Source of the DNA: an uncultured Clostridia bacterium
Lineage (GTDB): Bacteria > Bacillota > Clostridia > TANB77 > CAG-508
DNA length: 64,000 bases
Assembly (NCBI GenBank): GCA_947624655.1
Contig: CANQLH010000003.1
Span: 1-64,000, forward strand
Direction: 5' to 3'
Positions 30,513 to 42,564 of the stretch are shown here, one piece after another. The notes under the pieces were generated by a model, which was not told the DNA's origin, did no database searches, and saw only the letters and a program-made list of their open reading frames with translations. Made by a program: the position numbers and the translations under genes. The stretch's first letter is position 1, and the number at the start of each line of letters is the position of its first letter.

Positions 30513-32960
30513 TTATTTATTTTTTACAACTAAATTATATATCTTGCCTGGTACATATATTTCTTTAACAACTTCATATTTTTGCTTAATTTCTTTAACT
30601 TGCTCTGAATTTTTTATAACATCTAAAGCTTCTTCATTACTTGCATTGGCATTTACTTCTATGCAGAACTTAACTTTTCCATTAACTTGAACTGGGATTT
30701 CTTTAGTTCCACCTTTCATTTCTTCTTCATTTACTTCTGGCCAATTTTGGTTATATACAAAATCTGTTTTTCCAAGTTTTTCCCATTCTTCTTCTGCAAA
30801 GTGAGGTGCAAGTGGTGCAAGTAAAGTTATATATGTTTCTACTGTATTTACTAAAAGCTTTGTATTAAGCTCTTTTTCTCTTATATACTCACTTATTTTA
30901 TTAAATAGCTCCATACTTCTAGCTATTGCTGTATTAAATCTAAAATCATCTATGTCTTCTCCCATAGCTTTAATTGTTTGATTTTTTACTCTAAGTAGTT
31001 CTACCTCTTTTTCTCCAATTTTGTTTGTCGAAGTATTATTCTTTAGCTCATTTACACTATCAATTAATCGTTCAATTTTTCCAAAGTATTTAACCATTGA
31101 CTCAATTCCTTTTTCGTCCCATGGTCCACCTTGTCTATAATCAAAACCAAACATAATATACATTCTAAATACATCTGAGCCATATTTTTCGATATATTCT
31201 TCTGGAGATACGGTATTACCTTTACTCTTGCTCATTTTATTTCCATCAGGCCCTAAAATCATTCCTTGATGTATTAGTCTCTTAAATGGTTCATCAAAAT
31301 TTAAGTAACCTAAATCTCTAAGTGCCTTTGCCATAAATCTAGCATATATTAAGTGCATTGCTGCATGTTCTTTTCCACCAACATAAGTATCTACTGGTGC
31401 CATTTTGTTTACTATATCTTTATCAAATGCTTTTTCAGAGTTTTTAGAATCTGGATATCTAAGTTCATACCAAGAAGAACATACAAATGTATCTAATGTA
31501 TCAGCTTCTCTTGTAGCCTTTCCTCCACACTTTGGGCATGTACAATTCATAAATTCTTTTGATTTTTTAAGTGGAGATTCTCCATCTGGTTTAAACTCTA
31601 CGTCATAAGGAAGATGCACTGGTAAATCTTTTTCAGGTACTACAACTGTTCCACATTTATCACAATATATAATTGGAATTGGTGCTCCCCAATATCTTTG
31701 TCTTGAAACAAGCCAATCTTTTAATCTATAATTAACTGTCTTCTTACCTTTTCCTACTTTGCTTAAGTCTTCTGTGATTTTATTCTTAGCATCATCAGAA
31801 CCTAAGCCATTATATTTGCCACTATTTATTAATACTCCATATTCTGTATATGGAAGCTCTACATTTTCATTGTTTTTGCTTGTTACAACTTGTTTTATTG
31901 GTAAATTATATTTAGTCGCAAAAGCATAATCTCTTGTATCATGAGCAGGTACTGCCATAACAGAGCCTGTTCCATAATCTTCTAGCACATAATCTGCTAT
32001 CCATACTGGAACTTTTTCGTTATTTATAGGGTTTATTGCATAAGCTCCTGTAAATACCCCTGTCTTTTCTTTATCTGTTGACAATCTTTCAATTTCATTT
32101 AATTTCGATGTCTCTTTTATATAATTTTCAACTTGTTCTTTGCATTCAGCTGTTGTTATTTCTTGAACAAGACTACTTTCAGGTGCAACAACAACATAAG
32201 TTACTCCTGATAATGTATCAGCCCTAGTTGTAAATACTGTTATTTCGTGTTTGCCATCTTCTAGTGCAAATTTTATCTCACTACCTTCAGATTTACCTAT
32301 CCAATTTGTTTGAACTTTTTTTGTTGATTCTGGCCAATCTAATTTATCTAAATCTTGTAATAACTCCTCAGCATAATCAGTTATTTTGAAGAACCATTGA
32401 GCTAGCTTCTTTCTTTTTACTTCTGAGCCACATCTTTCACACTTTCCACCGATAACTTGCTCATTTGCTAGAACTGTTTTGCAACTATCACACCAGTTAA
32501 CAGGTGCCTCTTTTTTATATGCTAGTCCCGCTTCGTATAACTTCGTGAAAAGCCATTGTGTCCATTTATAGTAATCTGGCATACATGTTTCTACTGAATA
32601 ATTCCAGTCGTAACTTCCACCCATTTCTTCTAACTGACGTTTCATTGTCTCTATATTTTTTAAAGTAGAGTCTTCTGGGTGTATACCTGTTTTTATTGCG
32701 TAATTTTCTGCTGGAAGTCCAAATGCATCAAATCCCATTGGATGAAACACATTGTATCCTTTCATCTTTTTATATCTTGCAAATGAATCTGATGGTCCAT
32801 AGTTAAACCAATGACCTAAATGTAGTTTTGCACCTGATGGATATGAAAACATCTCTAGGATATAAAACTTTTCTTTATCACTATTCATATCAAATTTATA
32901 TACATCTTTTTCCTTCCACTTCTTTTGCCATTTTGCATCAACTTTTTTTGAATATTCCAT
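30513..32960 (-). CDS. leuS: Leucyl-tRNA synthetase
   Basis: Class I aminoacyl-tRNA synthetase, 815 aa, full length. HIGH-like motif is [20 protein letters not shown] is [11 protein letters not shown], the editing domain contains [21 protein letters not shown], and the zinc ribbon is [24 protein letters not shown]. No T-box leader was recognised in the short upstream region. CGG triplets inside are out of frame (ATC GGT, GCG GGA). It is notable as a long essential gene with no shift site. Confidence 0.96.
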   Translation of the reverse strand: MEYSKKVDAKWQKKWKEKDVYKFDMNSDKEKFYILEMFSYPSGAKLHLGHWFNYGPSDSFARYKKMKGYNVFHPMGFDAFGLPAENYAIKTGIHPEDSTLKNIETMKRQLEEMGGSYDWNYSVETCMPDYYKWTQWLFTKLYEAGLAYKKEAPVNWCDSCKTVLANEQVIGGKCERCGSEVKRKKLAQWFFKITDYAEELLQDLDKLDWPESTKKVQTNWIGKSEGSEIKFALEDGKHEITVFTTRADTLSGVTYVVVAPESSLVQEITTAECKEQVENYIKETSKLNEIERLSTDKEKTGVFTGAYAINPINNEKVPVWIADYVLEDYGTGSVMAVPAHDTRDYAFATKYNLPIKQVVTSKNNENVELPYTEYGVLINSGKYNGLGSDDAKNKITEDLSKVGKGKKTVNYRLKDWLVSRQRYWGAPIPIIYCDKCGTVVVPEKDLPVHLPYDVEFKPDGESPLKKSKEFMNCTCPKCGGKATREADTLDTFVCSSWYELRYPDSKNSEKAFDKDIVNKMAPVDTYVGGKEHAAMHLIYARFMAKALRDLGYLNFDEPFKRLIHQGMILGPDGNKMSKSKGNTVSPEEYIEKYGSDVFRMYIMFGFDYRQGGPWDEKGIESMVKYFGKIERLIDSVNELKNNTSTNKIGEKEVELLRVKNQTIKAMGEDIDDFRFNTAIARSMELFNKISEYIREKELNTKLLVNTVETYITLLAPLAPHFAEEEWEKLGKTDFVYNQNWPEVNEEEMKGGTKEIPVQVNGKVKFCIEVNANASNEEALDVIKNSEQVKEIKQKYEVVKEIYVPGKIYNLVVKNK

Positions 32961-33039
32961 ACTTCATTCCTCCAAAATTTAGAAATTAATACTAACGATA
33001 TATACTATATCATATTTTTCTTGCATTGTATACATACTT

Positions 33040-33067
33040 TTTACTCTATTTTAGAAAATAGAGTAAA
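33040..33067. other. Short perfect palindrome between the DUF4143 ATPase gene and leuS
   Basis: TTTACTCTATTTT / AAAATAGAGTAAA, 13-bp arms with a 2-base loop. It lies after the end of the minus-strand ATPase gene and upstream of leuS. The minus strand has no clear T-run after it, so a terminator is only one option; an operator-like dyad is another. Confidence 0.4.
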
Positions 33068-33080
33068 TTTTATCTATTAT

Positions 33081-34403
33081 TTATATTATCATAGAATTTA
33101 TTATTTTATCTATATATTCCACCATAAATAGAGGTATATTGATTAAATTATTATCTTTATTTAAATTTCTCATTGAAAATCTAATTCTAATTTTTGGATT
33201 ATATTTTTCATTATAAACTTTTAAGCTAGTATTATTAATATTTTCACTAGATTTTACTTCAATTGGAACAATATTATTTTTATGCTGAAGCATAAAATCT
33301 ATTTCATATCTATTATCAAATGTAAAATAATATGGTTGCAATCCAATAGACGATAAAGTTTGTATTACATAATTTTCTGTTAATGCACCTTTAAATTCTT
33401 CAAATAATTTATTTCCTTCTATTACAATTTTACTGTCTAAATCTGTCATTTTCCTTAATAAACCAACATCATTTAGATATATCTTAAATGCAGATAAATC
33501 ATTATAACTAATTAGTGGCATACTAGGTTTTGTGACATTGTATACTTTATATACAATATTAGCATCTTTTAGCCAATTTAATGCACCTTCATATTCTCTT
33601 GCTCTTGCTCCTTCTTTTACAACTTGATATAAAAATTTTTTATTTTCTTTTGATATTTGAGAGGGGATACTATTCCAAATAATAGAAATTCTATTTGCTT
33701 CAATATTAGTAGTGTGTTTTGAGAAATCACTTTCATAGGCTCTTAAAATATTTTCTTGTATTTTATTTATCTTTTCCATGTCTTTTTCTTTAATCCAAGA
33801 TTTTACCGCCTCTGGCATACCACCTATTATAAAATATGCTTTTAGCTTTTCACTTAATCTATCGAAAAATATATTTGGAATATTTTCAATTTGTTTTATT
33901 GAATTCATATATTCTACTAGATTTTCACAATTATCTGCTTTTAAAAACTCTGAAAATGTCATTGGATACATGTCTAAGAAATCAACTTTGCCTACCGGAA
34001 AAGATGTATGCGATAGACGTATACCAAGTAATGAACCAGCACTAATAATATGATATTCTTTTGCTTCTTCCTCAAAATATTTTAATGAATTTAAGGCATT
34101 CGGACATTCTTGTATTTCATCAAAAACAATTAATGTTTTTTCTGGAATAATCGCTTTTCCATAAATAAAAGATAATTGTTCTAAAATTCTTTTTGGATCT
34201 TTAGTATTATCAAATAGATTATATAATTCTGTATCGTGATCAAAATTAAAATATGCTATTCCATTATAATTTTCGTTTCCAAATTGTTTTATTATGTATG
34301 TTTTACCAACCTGTCTTGCTCCACGCAATATTAATGGTTTTCTATTTTTATCATTTTTCCACTTAATTAAATCATTCATTATTTTTCTATCCATGGCTAT
34401 CAT
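33081..34403 (-). CDS. ATP-binding protein of the AAA_14 / DUF4143 family
   Basis: 440 aa. Walker A LILRGARQVGKTYIIKQFG, Walker B TLIVFDEIQECPNALNSLKYF, then sensor-like ISAGSLLGIRLS. The C-terminal DUF4143 nuclease-like domain has YEIDFMLQHKNNIVPIEVKSSEN. Such two-domain proteins are very common in gut bacteria and archaea, often of uncertain role and sometimes mobile. It follows a Fic gene and a PemK-like gene, so it may be part of a small accessory island. No in-frame CGG was seen (CCG GTA and GCG GTA are out of frame). Confidence 0.87.
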   Translation of the reverse strand: MIAMDRKIMNDLIKWKNDKNRKPLILRGARQVGKTYIIKQFGNENYNGIAYFNFDHDTELYNLFDNTKDPKRILEQLSFIYGKAIIPEKTLIVFDEIQECPNALNSLKYFEEEAKEYHIISAGSLLGIRLSHTSFPVGKVDFLDMYPMTFSEFLKADNCENLVEYMNSIKQIENIPNIFFDRLSEKLKAYFIIGGMPEAVKSWIKEKDMEKINKIQENILRAYESDFSKHTTNIEANRISIIWNSIPSQISKENKKFLYQVVKEGARAREYEGALNWLKDANIVYKVYNVTKPSMPLISYNDLSAFKIYLNDVGLLRKMTDLDSKIVIEGNKLFEEFKGALTENYVIQTLSSIGLQPYYFTFDNRYEIDFMLQHKNNIVPIEVKSSENINNTSLKVYNEKYNPKIRIRFSMRNLNKDNNLINIPLFMVEYIDKIINSMII

Positions 34404-34469
34404 CTCCCATATATATTATAGCACATGTTTAATAATTTTACACATTTTTTACAATATTTTTAATTTTTT

Positions 34470-35348
34470 TTACACATTTTTAGCAGTTTCTTTATTTCTA
34501 TCCGTGCTAACATTAATATGCAAAGAAACATTATTATCTAGTTTATTATTTTTATTAAATAACAAATTTTCAAAAAATAGCATTAGGTACTTTTGATTTT
34601 CTTCAATTCCTTTTGAAATGTTACTATAATTTGCTCTAACTAAAGCATTTCTAAAATATAATGAATTATCTTTGAATAGTTCGTTATTAACATTAAAACC
34701 TTTGCTATTCAAATATTTTTGTATAAATAGAGCAGTAGTTCTTGTATTGCCTTCTCCAAAAGGATGTACTTGCCAAATATGTGCTGTGAATGTACATAAT
34801 CTTTCTATTTTTTCTTTATCTGTTTTTTCTACATATTTTTGTTTTGCTTCTTCTTCAAAGTCATATTTTAAAGTTTCTTCTATCATAGAGTAATCAGCAT
34901 ATTGTACTGATTCTCCGTCTAATATAGGTTCTTTTTTTGTAATGTTATAATCTCTAAATTCTCCAATGTATTTTTCATCAATTCCTATATCAATATTTTC
35001 AAACAATTTTTTATGATATTGTTTTAATGTTAAATAATTAAATGTAAATGCTTTATCATTTAGTATTTTTACTATTCTTAATGAAACCTCATCTGCTTGT
35101 TTTTCTTTTCTATTTACTCTTTTTTTATCAGTATTTTCATAATATTCTTTTATTTCTTCTTCTACAACTTCATAACTTTTGTTACCAATTACATTTTCAG
35201 TAGCTAATTGGACCATATATTCAGAAGGAGTAAGATTATCAACGGCTTGAAGCCCAAATGCAATGTTCCAATTTAACTGGCGTTCTTTGCAGTCTTCTGT
35301 TTCACCAATTTTTTCATATTTAATTTTGTCTAAATAATTTTCATTCAT
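34470..35348 (-). CDS. Fic/DOC family protein
   Basis: 292 aa. The active-site motif is HIWQVHPFGEGNTRTTALFIQKYL, i.e. HPFxEGNxR with the catalytic His, so AMP transfer (or other NMP transfer) to a hydroxyl of a target protein is plausible. An N-terminal segment (NWNIAFGLQAVDNLTPSEYMVQLATENVIG) contains no clear (S/T)xxxE(G/N) inhibitory helix that I could confirm. It is followed downstream by the AAA_14/DUF4143 gene and preceded by a PemK/MazF-like gene. The target is unknown. Confidence 0.85.
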   Translation of the reverse strand: MNENYLDKIKYEKIGETEDCKERQLNWNIAFGLQAVDNLTPSEYMVQLATENVIGNKSYEVVEEEIKEYYENTDKKRVNRKEKQADEVSLRIVKILNDKAFTFNYLTLKQYHKKLFENIDIGIDEKYIGEFRDYNITKKEPILDGESVQYADYSMIEETLKYDFEEEAKQKYVEKTDKEKIERLCTFTAHIWQVHPFGEGNTRTTALFIQKYLNSKGFNVNNELFKDNSLYFRNALVRANYSNISKGIEENQKYLMLFFENLLFNKNNKLDNNVSLHINVSTDRNKETAKNV

Positions 35349-35487
35349 AAACTTACCCTCCTAACTTTTTATCCTAGTGGTTTCATTGAACAAATACATA
35401 AATTTGTTGTAATTTACTATATTATTATTGTTTATTCTATTTTTTACTTTCAAAAAATGCTATTTTACTGCTACGCCATTGAACTTA

Positions 35488-35991
35488 TTAATCATTATTA
35501 CTTTTCAAATTATCATAAAAGCTTTTTTTGTATTCTTCTATTTTTTCATTATCAACCTTTCCAATTTTGAACAATATTTGTTCGTTTGAAATTTTATATA
35601 CTACATCTGTTTTTACTATACTATCCCTATGTAAATTGTTTATATTGTCTTTTTCTACTAATTTATTTGCACTAAATTTTAATTTTTCTAAATTAGAAGA
35701 TATAAGCATTCCAAAATTTTCTATTGGAACCGCTGTATTATCTTGGTCTATTATTACAAAAAGATGATTTTTTCCTATTTTTCCATCATAATATACATAT
35801 TCTTTTACAAAAACAATATCGCCAATTTTACATTCTACACTATATTGTTCTTCTTGTTCCTTTATCCAATTTTCTGCATTTCCTTTATGCCATTCTTCTT
35901 CAACTGGGTATTCGTCAAATGCTTCTTTTACATCTTTAACTTTGCCATATTTATATGCAGTTTTTAAAAATTCGCTTATTTCTTCCTTCAT
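35488..35991 (-). CDS. PemK/MazF-like toxin-family protein (tentative)
   Basis: 167 aa. The N-terminal 50 residues are helical (EISEFLKTAYKYGKVKDVKEAFDEYP). The central part CKIGDIVFVKEYVYYDGKIGKNHLFVIID resembles the beta-barrel start of PemK/MazF-type endoribonucleases (GDIVxV...xxHxFVII). The rest (RDSIVKTDVVYKI) fits the later beta strands. No dedicated antitoxin gene is obvious; the helical N-terminus could serve in cis. It lies downstream of lysS and upstream of the Fic gene. The assignment rests on pattern only. Confidence 0.55.
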   Translation of the reverse strand: MKEEISEFLKTAYKYGKVKDVKEAFDEYPVEEEWHKGNAENWIKEQEEQYSVECKIGDIVFVKEYVYYDGKIGKNHLFVIIDQDNTAVPIENFGMLISSNLEKLKFSANKLVEKDNINNLHRDSIVKTDVVYKISNEQILFKIGKVDNEKIEEYKKSFYDNLKSNND

Positions 35992-36036
35992 AAAAACAAT
36001 TTACCTTTCTATCTTTCATTTAATCATTTTTGTTAT

Positions 36037-37548
36037 CTATTGGCGGTCTGAAAGTGGTTTCATTGTTGGGAATAATAGTACATCTCGAATTGATGCAGAA
36101 TCTGTTAGAAGCATTATGAGCCTATCTATTCCAATTCCAAGTCCTCCTGTTGGTGGAAGTCCAATTTCTAGAGCATTTATAAAGTCTTCATCCATCATTC
36201 CTGCTTCATCATCGCCATTTTCTCTTGCTGCTATTTCATCTTTAAATCTCTGATATTGGTCGATTGGGTCATTTAATTCAGAGAAAGCATTACCATATTC
36301 TCTACCACAAATAAATGCTTCAAATCTTTGTGTAATTCTTGGATCTTCTTTTTTCTTCTTTGCAAGTGGAGATACTTCTACTGGATAATCATACACAAAT
36401 GTTGGTTGAATAAGTGTTTTTTCAACATATTCATCAAAGAACAAGCTTATAATATTACCTCTTGTTTCTTTTCCTGATGGAATTTCAATATTTCTTTCTT
36501 TTGCTAAAGCTATTGCTTCTTCATCAGTATTTATTGTATTAAAGTCAACTCCGCATGCTTCTTTTATGCTATCAATCATTGTTATTCTCTTCCATTTTGT
36601 ACCTAAATCAATTTCTGTTCCTTGATAAGTAATCTTTGTTGTTCCACATACTTTTTCTGCACATCTTCTAAAGATTTCTTCTGTTATATTCATCATATCA
36701 TTATAATCTTCAAATGCAGAATATAGCTCTATTGATGTAAACTCAGGATTATGTCTTATATCCATTCCTTCATTTCTAAATATTCTACCAATTTCATATA
36801 CTTTATCATATCCACCTACAATTAGTCTCTTTAGGTTTAATTCTGTTGCAATTCTTAGGTACATATCTAAGTCTAAAGTATTATGATGTGTTATAAATGG
36901 CCTTGCTGTTGCTCCACCTGATATTGTGTTTAATATAGGTGTTTCAACTTCTAAATATCCTTTTTCATCTAATATTCTTCTAATCTCACTTATTATTTGA
37001 CTTCTTTTAATAAATGTTTCCTTTACTTCTGGATTTACAATTAAATCAACATATCTTTGTCTATATCTTAAATCCATATCTTTTAAACCATGAAACTTTT
37101 CTGGAAGCGGTCTTAATGATTTAGAAAGCAAAGTTATCTCCTTTGCATGTACAGAGATTTCCTCAGTTCTAGTTTTAAATACAAAACCTGTAATTCCAAT
37201 TATATCTCCTACATCATAAGTCTTAAATTCCTTATAATTTTCTTCTCCTAAGTCATTTGTACTAACGTAACTTTGTATTGTTCCTTGGCTATCTTGTATA
37301 GTACAAAAAGAAGCTTTACCCATAATTCTCTTTGACATTATCCTACCTGCAACTGTTACATCTTTTCCTTCTAAAGCTTCATAATTTGTTTTAACATCCT
37401 TACTTGTATGTGTTCTATCAAATTTAGTTATTTCAAATGGATTTTTATTATTCTTTGTTAACTCTTCTAATTTTTCTCTTCTAATTTGCATCAAATGGTT
37501 TACGTCTTGTTCTGTTATCTCATTGTTTTCATTTTCATTCATGTTCAT
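36037..37548 (-). CDS. lysS: Lysyl-tRNA synthetase (class II)
   Basis: About 503 aa. N-terminal OB anticodon-binding domain ([26 protein letters not shown]), class II motif 2 [23 protein letters not shown] and motif 3 [22 protein letters not shown]. The track start at 37560 is a TTG inside the ribosome site; ATG 37546-37548 preceded by GGGGGAG is preferred. No T-box was seen. Upstream lies repeat copy B. CGG in TGC GGA is out of frame and the gene has no shift site. Confidence 0.96.
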   Translation of the reverse strand: MNMNENENNEITEQDVNHLMQIRREKLEELTKNNKNPFEITKFDRTHTSKDVKTNYEALEGKDVTVAGRIMSKRIMGKASFCTIQDSQGTIQSYVSTNDLGEENYKEFKTYDVGDIIGITGFVFKTRTEEISVHAKEITLLSKSLRPLPEKFHGLKDMDLRYRQRYVDLIVNPEVKETFIKRSQIISEIRRILDEKGYLEVETPILNTISGGATARPFITHHNTLDLDMYLRIATELNLKRLIVGGYDKVYEIGRIFRNEGMDIRHNPEFTSIELYSAFEDYNDMMNITEEIFRRCAEKVCGTTKITYQGTEIDLGTKWKRITMIDSIKEACGVDFNTINTDEEAIALAKERNIEIPSGKETRGNIISLFFDEYVEKTLIQPTFVYDYPVEVSPLAKKKKEDPRITQRFEAFICGREYGNAFSELNDPIDQYQRFKDEIAARENGDDEAGMMDEDFINALEIGLPPTGGLGIGIDRLIMLLTDSASIRDVLLFPTMKPLSDRQ

Positions 37549-37644
37549 ATACTCCCCCAATATTTATAAATATCTAATATTATATATCAAAGTCCCATAA
37601 AATGCAAGAAAATGTTGTAGTTAAAGTAAAGCAGTATTAAATAA

Positions 37645-37801
37645 ATTTGGAAGCAATATATTTAATTTACGAAGTGACGCGTAGCATGGGAGCGACTTAG
37701 AGGATGTTGAACAAAGAGTGCCTCAGCACTATTTGTTCATACATTCCTCTCAGGAGACGACCAACAAGGAACGAGTCAAATTAAATATATTACTTCCAAA
37801 T
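37645..37801 (+). repeat. 140-bp palindromic element, copy B
   Basis: TIRs ATTTGGAAGCAATATATTTA... with one G/A mismatch between arms. The core ACGAAGTGACGCGTAGCATG...GAGACGACCAACAAGGAACG is identical to copies A and D. The variable hairpin is the longest of the four: GATGTtGAACAAA..GTGC-ctca-GCAC..TTTGTTCatACATTC. It fills most of the 258-bp gap between the MacB-like gene and lysS. Confidence 0.9.
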
Positions 37802-37817
37802 AAATATTATTTACACG

Positions 37818-40800
37818 CTATTCAGTTCTAAGTGCAATAACTGGGTCTTTTTTAGAAGCAGCTCTTGCAGGAATAAGCCCTCCAATTAATGTAAGTATAA
37901 TACTTAGAATTACAAGTATTATCGCATTATTAAAGTAAAGTACAACATTTAATGGAATGTTTCCAGTAAAGTAATGAAGTACCGAATTAATTCCAGGTAT
38001 CAATGCATATGAAATACCTATTCCAAAAAGTCCTGATAAAAGACCAATTATAAATGTTTCTGCATTAAAGATTGAAGATATATTTCTCTTTGATGCACCA
38101 ATAGCTCTTAAAATTCCTATTTCCTTTGTTCTTTCATAAACCGAAATGTATGTTATAATTCCTATCATTATTGATGAAACCACAAGTGAAATTGAAATAA
38201 ATGCAATTAAAACATAAGTTACAGCATTTACTATCGTCTTAACTGAGCCCATAAGTATTCCTGTTGTATCTGTATAATTTATTACTTTGTCATCATTTCC
38301 TTGTTCTTCCATTTTTTGATTGTAAGAATCTATATAATCAATAAACTCTTCTTTACCATCAAAACTCTTAAAATAGAAGGAAATATATGTTGGTTCTTCC
38401 TTATCTTGATATCCAAGTGATATTAAATTTGATTTTGCTGATGACTCAGTATTTGACATAGTTGCTGAAACTATTCTTGTTATCTCATCTTCTGTTATTT
38501 TTAACTTAAACGCACTTGCAATCTTGCTTTCATCAACATTAAATGCTGATGCGAAACTGCTCGTAAGATTACTTGTAAGTTCTCCCACTTTAGTTAAAAT
38601 AGTTTTCTTCATAACAGCTTCGGTCATTGCTTTAGCCATTGTATCAGCTGTTCCTTTTATAGGTGTACTTTCTGTATATGACTTCACAATAGTTGAAACC
38701 ATTTCTTTATTAACTACAGCTTTTTTGTTTTTTGTTTCTGAAGAAACTACACTATTTGTAGTTGTATTAGTACTATTTATCACATTATTATTTGTAGTTA
38801 TATTAGTACTATTTATTACATTATTTTGGACAGTATTTAAATTTGCCTTACTTTGTGTATTGTTCATATATAGCTGATTTAAACTTAAATTATTGCCATC
38901 TACTAACGAATTTAAATCTTTATTAGTATTTGTATTATTTGGAAGTGTAACCTGTGGCATTGAAATATATGTCGTTACATATATTTGTAATAAACTTTTT
39001 AAAAGTCCTGTATACGCAGTTTTAAATGTATCTTTTGGTATTACATATTTCTTTTCAAGGTTTGATAATATTTTAGTTTGCTCACTTTTATTCAAGTAAT
39101 CAGATACAATTTTGTCAATATCTTTTGCATCAAATTCTCCCTTAATACTATTAAATATGTCATTTGCAAATGTATTCAAATTACTTGTAAAATCTTTTTG
39201 AGCAGGAGATGTATCAGTTGTTATTGCATTATTTATATCTGCCATATACCCTTCAGTCTTTTTTTGTAAATCATTTTGATTTATCTTTATATTAAACGCA
39301 CTTTGAAGCTTTTTATCATCAATGCTAACTAAATCTTCAAAATTCAAATTAAATTTTTTATTTTTTTCATCAAATTTTGCTCCTGAGAATACATCTATGT
39401 CTGAATTTTCAAGTTGCTTCTTTACTACATCTGTATCCTTTGAATTATCAATTATATAATCTATTAAATCACTCGTATATGAAACTCCTGGATTTAATAT
39501 TAATGATGAAACTCCTTCTTTTGGAGCAACAATACCTACTATTTTTAGATTAATTGCTTTATCATATAATTCTTTTAAATATGTTTCATCCTCTGTCATA
39601 TCTTCATAAACGTCATATTTTTCATTATATTTATAGGTATCTGTTGGCATTATTAGTTTAAGTTCTCTATTCATTAAATCTTCATAATTAAGAGTAAATG
39701 GTTCATTATTTATATCTACTGTCTCTCCACTCATTATTTTTGAAACTAAATTCGATAATTCTTTCGTATCTCTTAATCCTAATGAATAAACAAGTAAATC
39801 AGGTATAGTATTTTTCTCAGATAAAACAATCATCATTTCATCATATTTTTCTGGCAAACGACCTGCAAGTATATCATACGAATTATTTATAGCTTCTTTA
39901 TCATCAATCATCTGAGAATATATTGATGTAAAAGAACTCATAACCGTCGAAGTATATGCTGAGCTAAACATATTGCTTGGATTAACTTTTGCAATTTTGT
40001 TAGTTGCATCAACAGTATAAATCAATGGGTCAACACTATATGAATATGAAATTGATGAAATATCATCCTTTACTTCGTCATAATTATTCTCTAAATAATT
40101 TTTAAAGCTTTTTAAATCATTTGTGCTTAAACTAGATAACATATTTGAAATATATTGTTCTTCTTTAACAGTTCCTTCTTCTGCTTGTGTTTCTCCATCT
40201 TGTGTAGTCATTGCAAGTAATACTCCTGTAATATCCGTGGTTTCTTGCATTATAGTTAATGGATAAGACGTTAATGTATCTTCCTGAATACTATCAACAT
40301 AAGATTGAAAACCATTTGACACAGACTGAACTAAGGCAATTCCAATTATACCTATCGAACCAGCAAATGCAACTAAAATAGTCCTTCCCTTTTTGGTTAA
40401 CAAATTATTTAAGCTAAGCCTAAAAGCCGTCCATAATTTCATAGACGTTCTACCTATATTGTTTGTATCTCTTTTTTCATGTCTTTCATTTGGCTTAATA
40501 GGGTCAGAATCTTCTGTTATAACACCATCTAATATTTTTATAATTCTGCTTGAATATTTTTCTGCAAGTTCTGGGTTATGAGTAACCATTATAATTAATT
40601 TATCTTTGGAAATTTTCTTTAAAATCTCCATTACCTGAACGCTTGTCTTTGTGTCAAGAGCTCCTGTTGGTTCATCAGCAAGTATTATATCTGGATTATT
40701 TACTAATGCTCTTGCTATTGCAACTCTTTGCATTTGACCACCAGAAAGTTGATTTGGCTTTTTATGTATGTGTTCTTTTAACCCCACTTCTTCTAAAGCT

Positions 40801-41172
40801 TTTATTGCCCTTTGTTTTCTTTCCCTTTTCGAAATTCCTCCGAATTGTAAGTGCGAGTTCAACATTTGATAAAATTGTTTGATGTCCTATTAAATTATAG
40901 CTTTGGAACACAAATCCTACTTTGTAATTTCTATACGCATCCCAGTCTCTATCTTTAAAATCTTTGGTTGATTTACCATTTATTATTAAATCTCCTGTTG
41001 TATATCTATCAAGTCCTCCGATTATATTAAGTAGAGTAGTCTTTCCACAACCACTCTGACCTAAAATAGAAACAAATTCAGACTCTCTAAATTCTATGTT
41101 TATCCCCTTTAAAGCTTCAACTTTTTCATCTCCAGTTTTGTATACTTTAGTTATGCCTTTTAGTTTTAACAT
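37818..41172 (-). CDS. MacB-like ABC transporter, ATPase-permease fusion, with one CGG +1 shift site
   Basis: 1117 aa after joining at 40840-40842: LSNVELALTI-G-GISKRERKQRA (G111). The N-terminal ATPase is of the LolD/MacB type: Walker A LGQSGCGKTTLL, signature LSGGQMQRVAIARAL, Walker B PDIILADEPTGALD. Residues from about 270 carry an FtsX/MacB permease: one TM, a very large extracytoplasmic domain, then three C-terminal TMs (TYVLIAFISISLVVSSIMIGIITY and later). The external domain holds an Asn/Thr-rich direct repeat (NNVINSTNITTN / NNVINSTNTTTN). Such pumps use periplasm-like mechanotransmission for peptides, antibiotics or lipoproteins. No two-component system is adjacent. Confidence 0.9.
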
Positions 41173-41238
41173 TCTTTTATCAAACCTTTCTTTAACCCCT
41201 TTTCTCTTTTACCTTTTATTTTATAATTTTACATACTT

Positions 41239-41703
41239 TTAAAACCTTTGTATTGTTTCTTTTGCAGAACAACATTTATCAGCAAAACATACAATTTTTG
41301 CTTCTATTGATCTTGGAAATTTAGTTATTGTAAGTGGCCACATATGTGTCTCAATTATCTGTTTCTCAGCTTCATTTATATTAAAATATTTTTGTGCATT
41401 CATACTTGCAATTTTAGGATGATTAAATCCATGCAATCCTTCTCTTCCTGATTTTTCATGCCAATCATACAAAAAGAAATCATGAAACATTGCACCTATA
41501 ATCAAAACTTCATAGTTTATTTTTAAATTAAAGTTTCTTTCACAAAATTTTGCAATTATGTAACTTAGATATGCAACATTTCTTGAATGTATATATACAT
41601 TAGTTTTTCCGTGTTGTATGTATTTCCTTAGCATTTTTTCTATTCTTATGTACCTTTTAATTTGAATTATATGTAATACAAATTCTTTTTTCTCACTAAT
41701 CAT
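41239..41703 (-). CDS. HD-domain phosphohydrolase-like protein
   Basis: 154 aa with HD features: VYIHSRNVAYLSYIIAKFC (H), AMFHDFFLYDWHEK (HD), a later ETHMWP histidine and IVCFADKCCS aspartate. Likely a metal-dependent phosphohydrolase of unknown substrate. It lies upstream of the MacB-like gene with 66 bases between. No in-frame CGG was seen. Confidence 0.8.
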   Translation of the reverse strand: MISEKKEFVLHIIQIKRYIRIEKMLRKYIQHGKTNVYIHSRNVAYLSYIIAKFCERNFNLKINYEVLIIGAMFHDFFLYDWHEKSGREGLHGFNHPKIASMNAQKYFNINEAEKQIIETHMWPLTITKFPRSIEAKIVCFADKCCSAKETIQRF

Positions 41704-41781
41704 TTTTTCCTCTTTTTAGTTTTTTATTTATATATTTATTATTATACTTTAAAAATTGTGAAAAGTAAATGTTAAAATTTA

Positions 41782-42550
41782 TTATTTTTCTTTATCTTCT
41801 GGTAATGTAACTTTTTTTACCTTGTCACGTATAAATATGTTTATCGTTTTCCTTATTTTATCAGTACGTGCAAGCTGTTCATTCTTATATTCATTCAAAT
41901 GTTCTTCTATCTTTTTTACGTTATTACTAATTGCAAATACAAATGAATATTTTTCTTTTCTTTTTAGTGCTTCTTCTACTATACTTGCCTTAAATTCTTC
42001 ATATTTTACAATCAAATCTTTTTCTTTGGCAAATTTACGTATTTTAACCACTAATTGTGTACTATAAGCTGTATCTATTGCAATTACTCCAAAGAAAAAT
42101 CCTATAAAAAATGAAAATGTCAAGTTGTCCTCAAGCCAATGCAAAGAATCTATTATATATGGATTTATTAAGTAATAATAAATTGCACCCAATATGGTCC
42201 AAAACAAAGAATACATTGGGCAAATTAAGCCATCAATGTTCCCCCATTCTTCACTATAATCCCATAATTTTACTCCCATACCTTTGATAAATATAATTCC
42301 TGCAATATACTCAATAGCAGTTACTGAAAGTCCCATAATTATAACTATAAGTATTCCATTAATATTTATCTGAGATAACAAATAATATGCACATAATCCG
42401 AAACCCATATAGAGGTAAATATGGACCAACTAAAAAACCTGGATTTATCCATTTACCATTGGATACGATTCTTCTATAAAATAATTCTAGTATCCATCCT
42501 ACTATACTTCCTATAAAAAATAGAAAGGCTAGCGTTAAAAATACATTCAT
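41782..42550 (-). CDS. CmpB-like putative ABC transporter permease membrane protein 1, with one CGG +1 shift site
   Basis: 255 aa after joining at 42398-42400: VGPYLPLYGF-G-LCAYYLLSQI (G51). The pattern FFIGSIVGWILELFYRRIVSNGKWINPGFLVGPYLPLYG is the PF06541-type 'putative ABC transporter permease' family. TRP and EWGNIDGLICPMYSLFWTILG motifs lie in the middle and a charged, lysine-rich C-terminus follows. Roughly five or six hydrophobic helices. The exact function of the family is unclear; it sits in tandem with a paralogue. Start ATG 42550 comes 14 bases after the upstream gene's stop. Confidence 0.8.
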
Positions 42551-42564
42551 ATTATACTTCCCCT

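Noticed and set aside
32961-33080. T-box or other riboswitch before leuS (and before lysS)
   Set aside because: Upstream regions are short or filled by the repeat element, with no T-box core seen.
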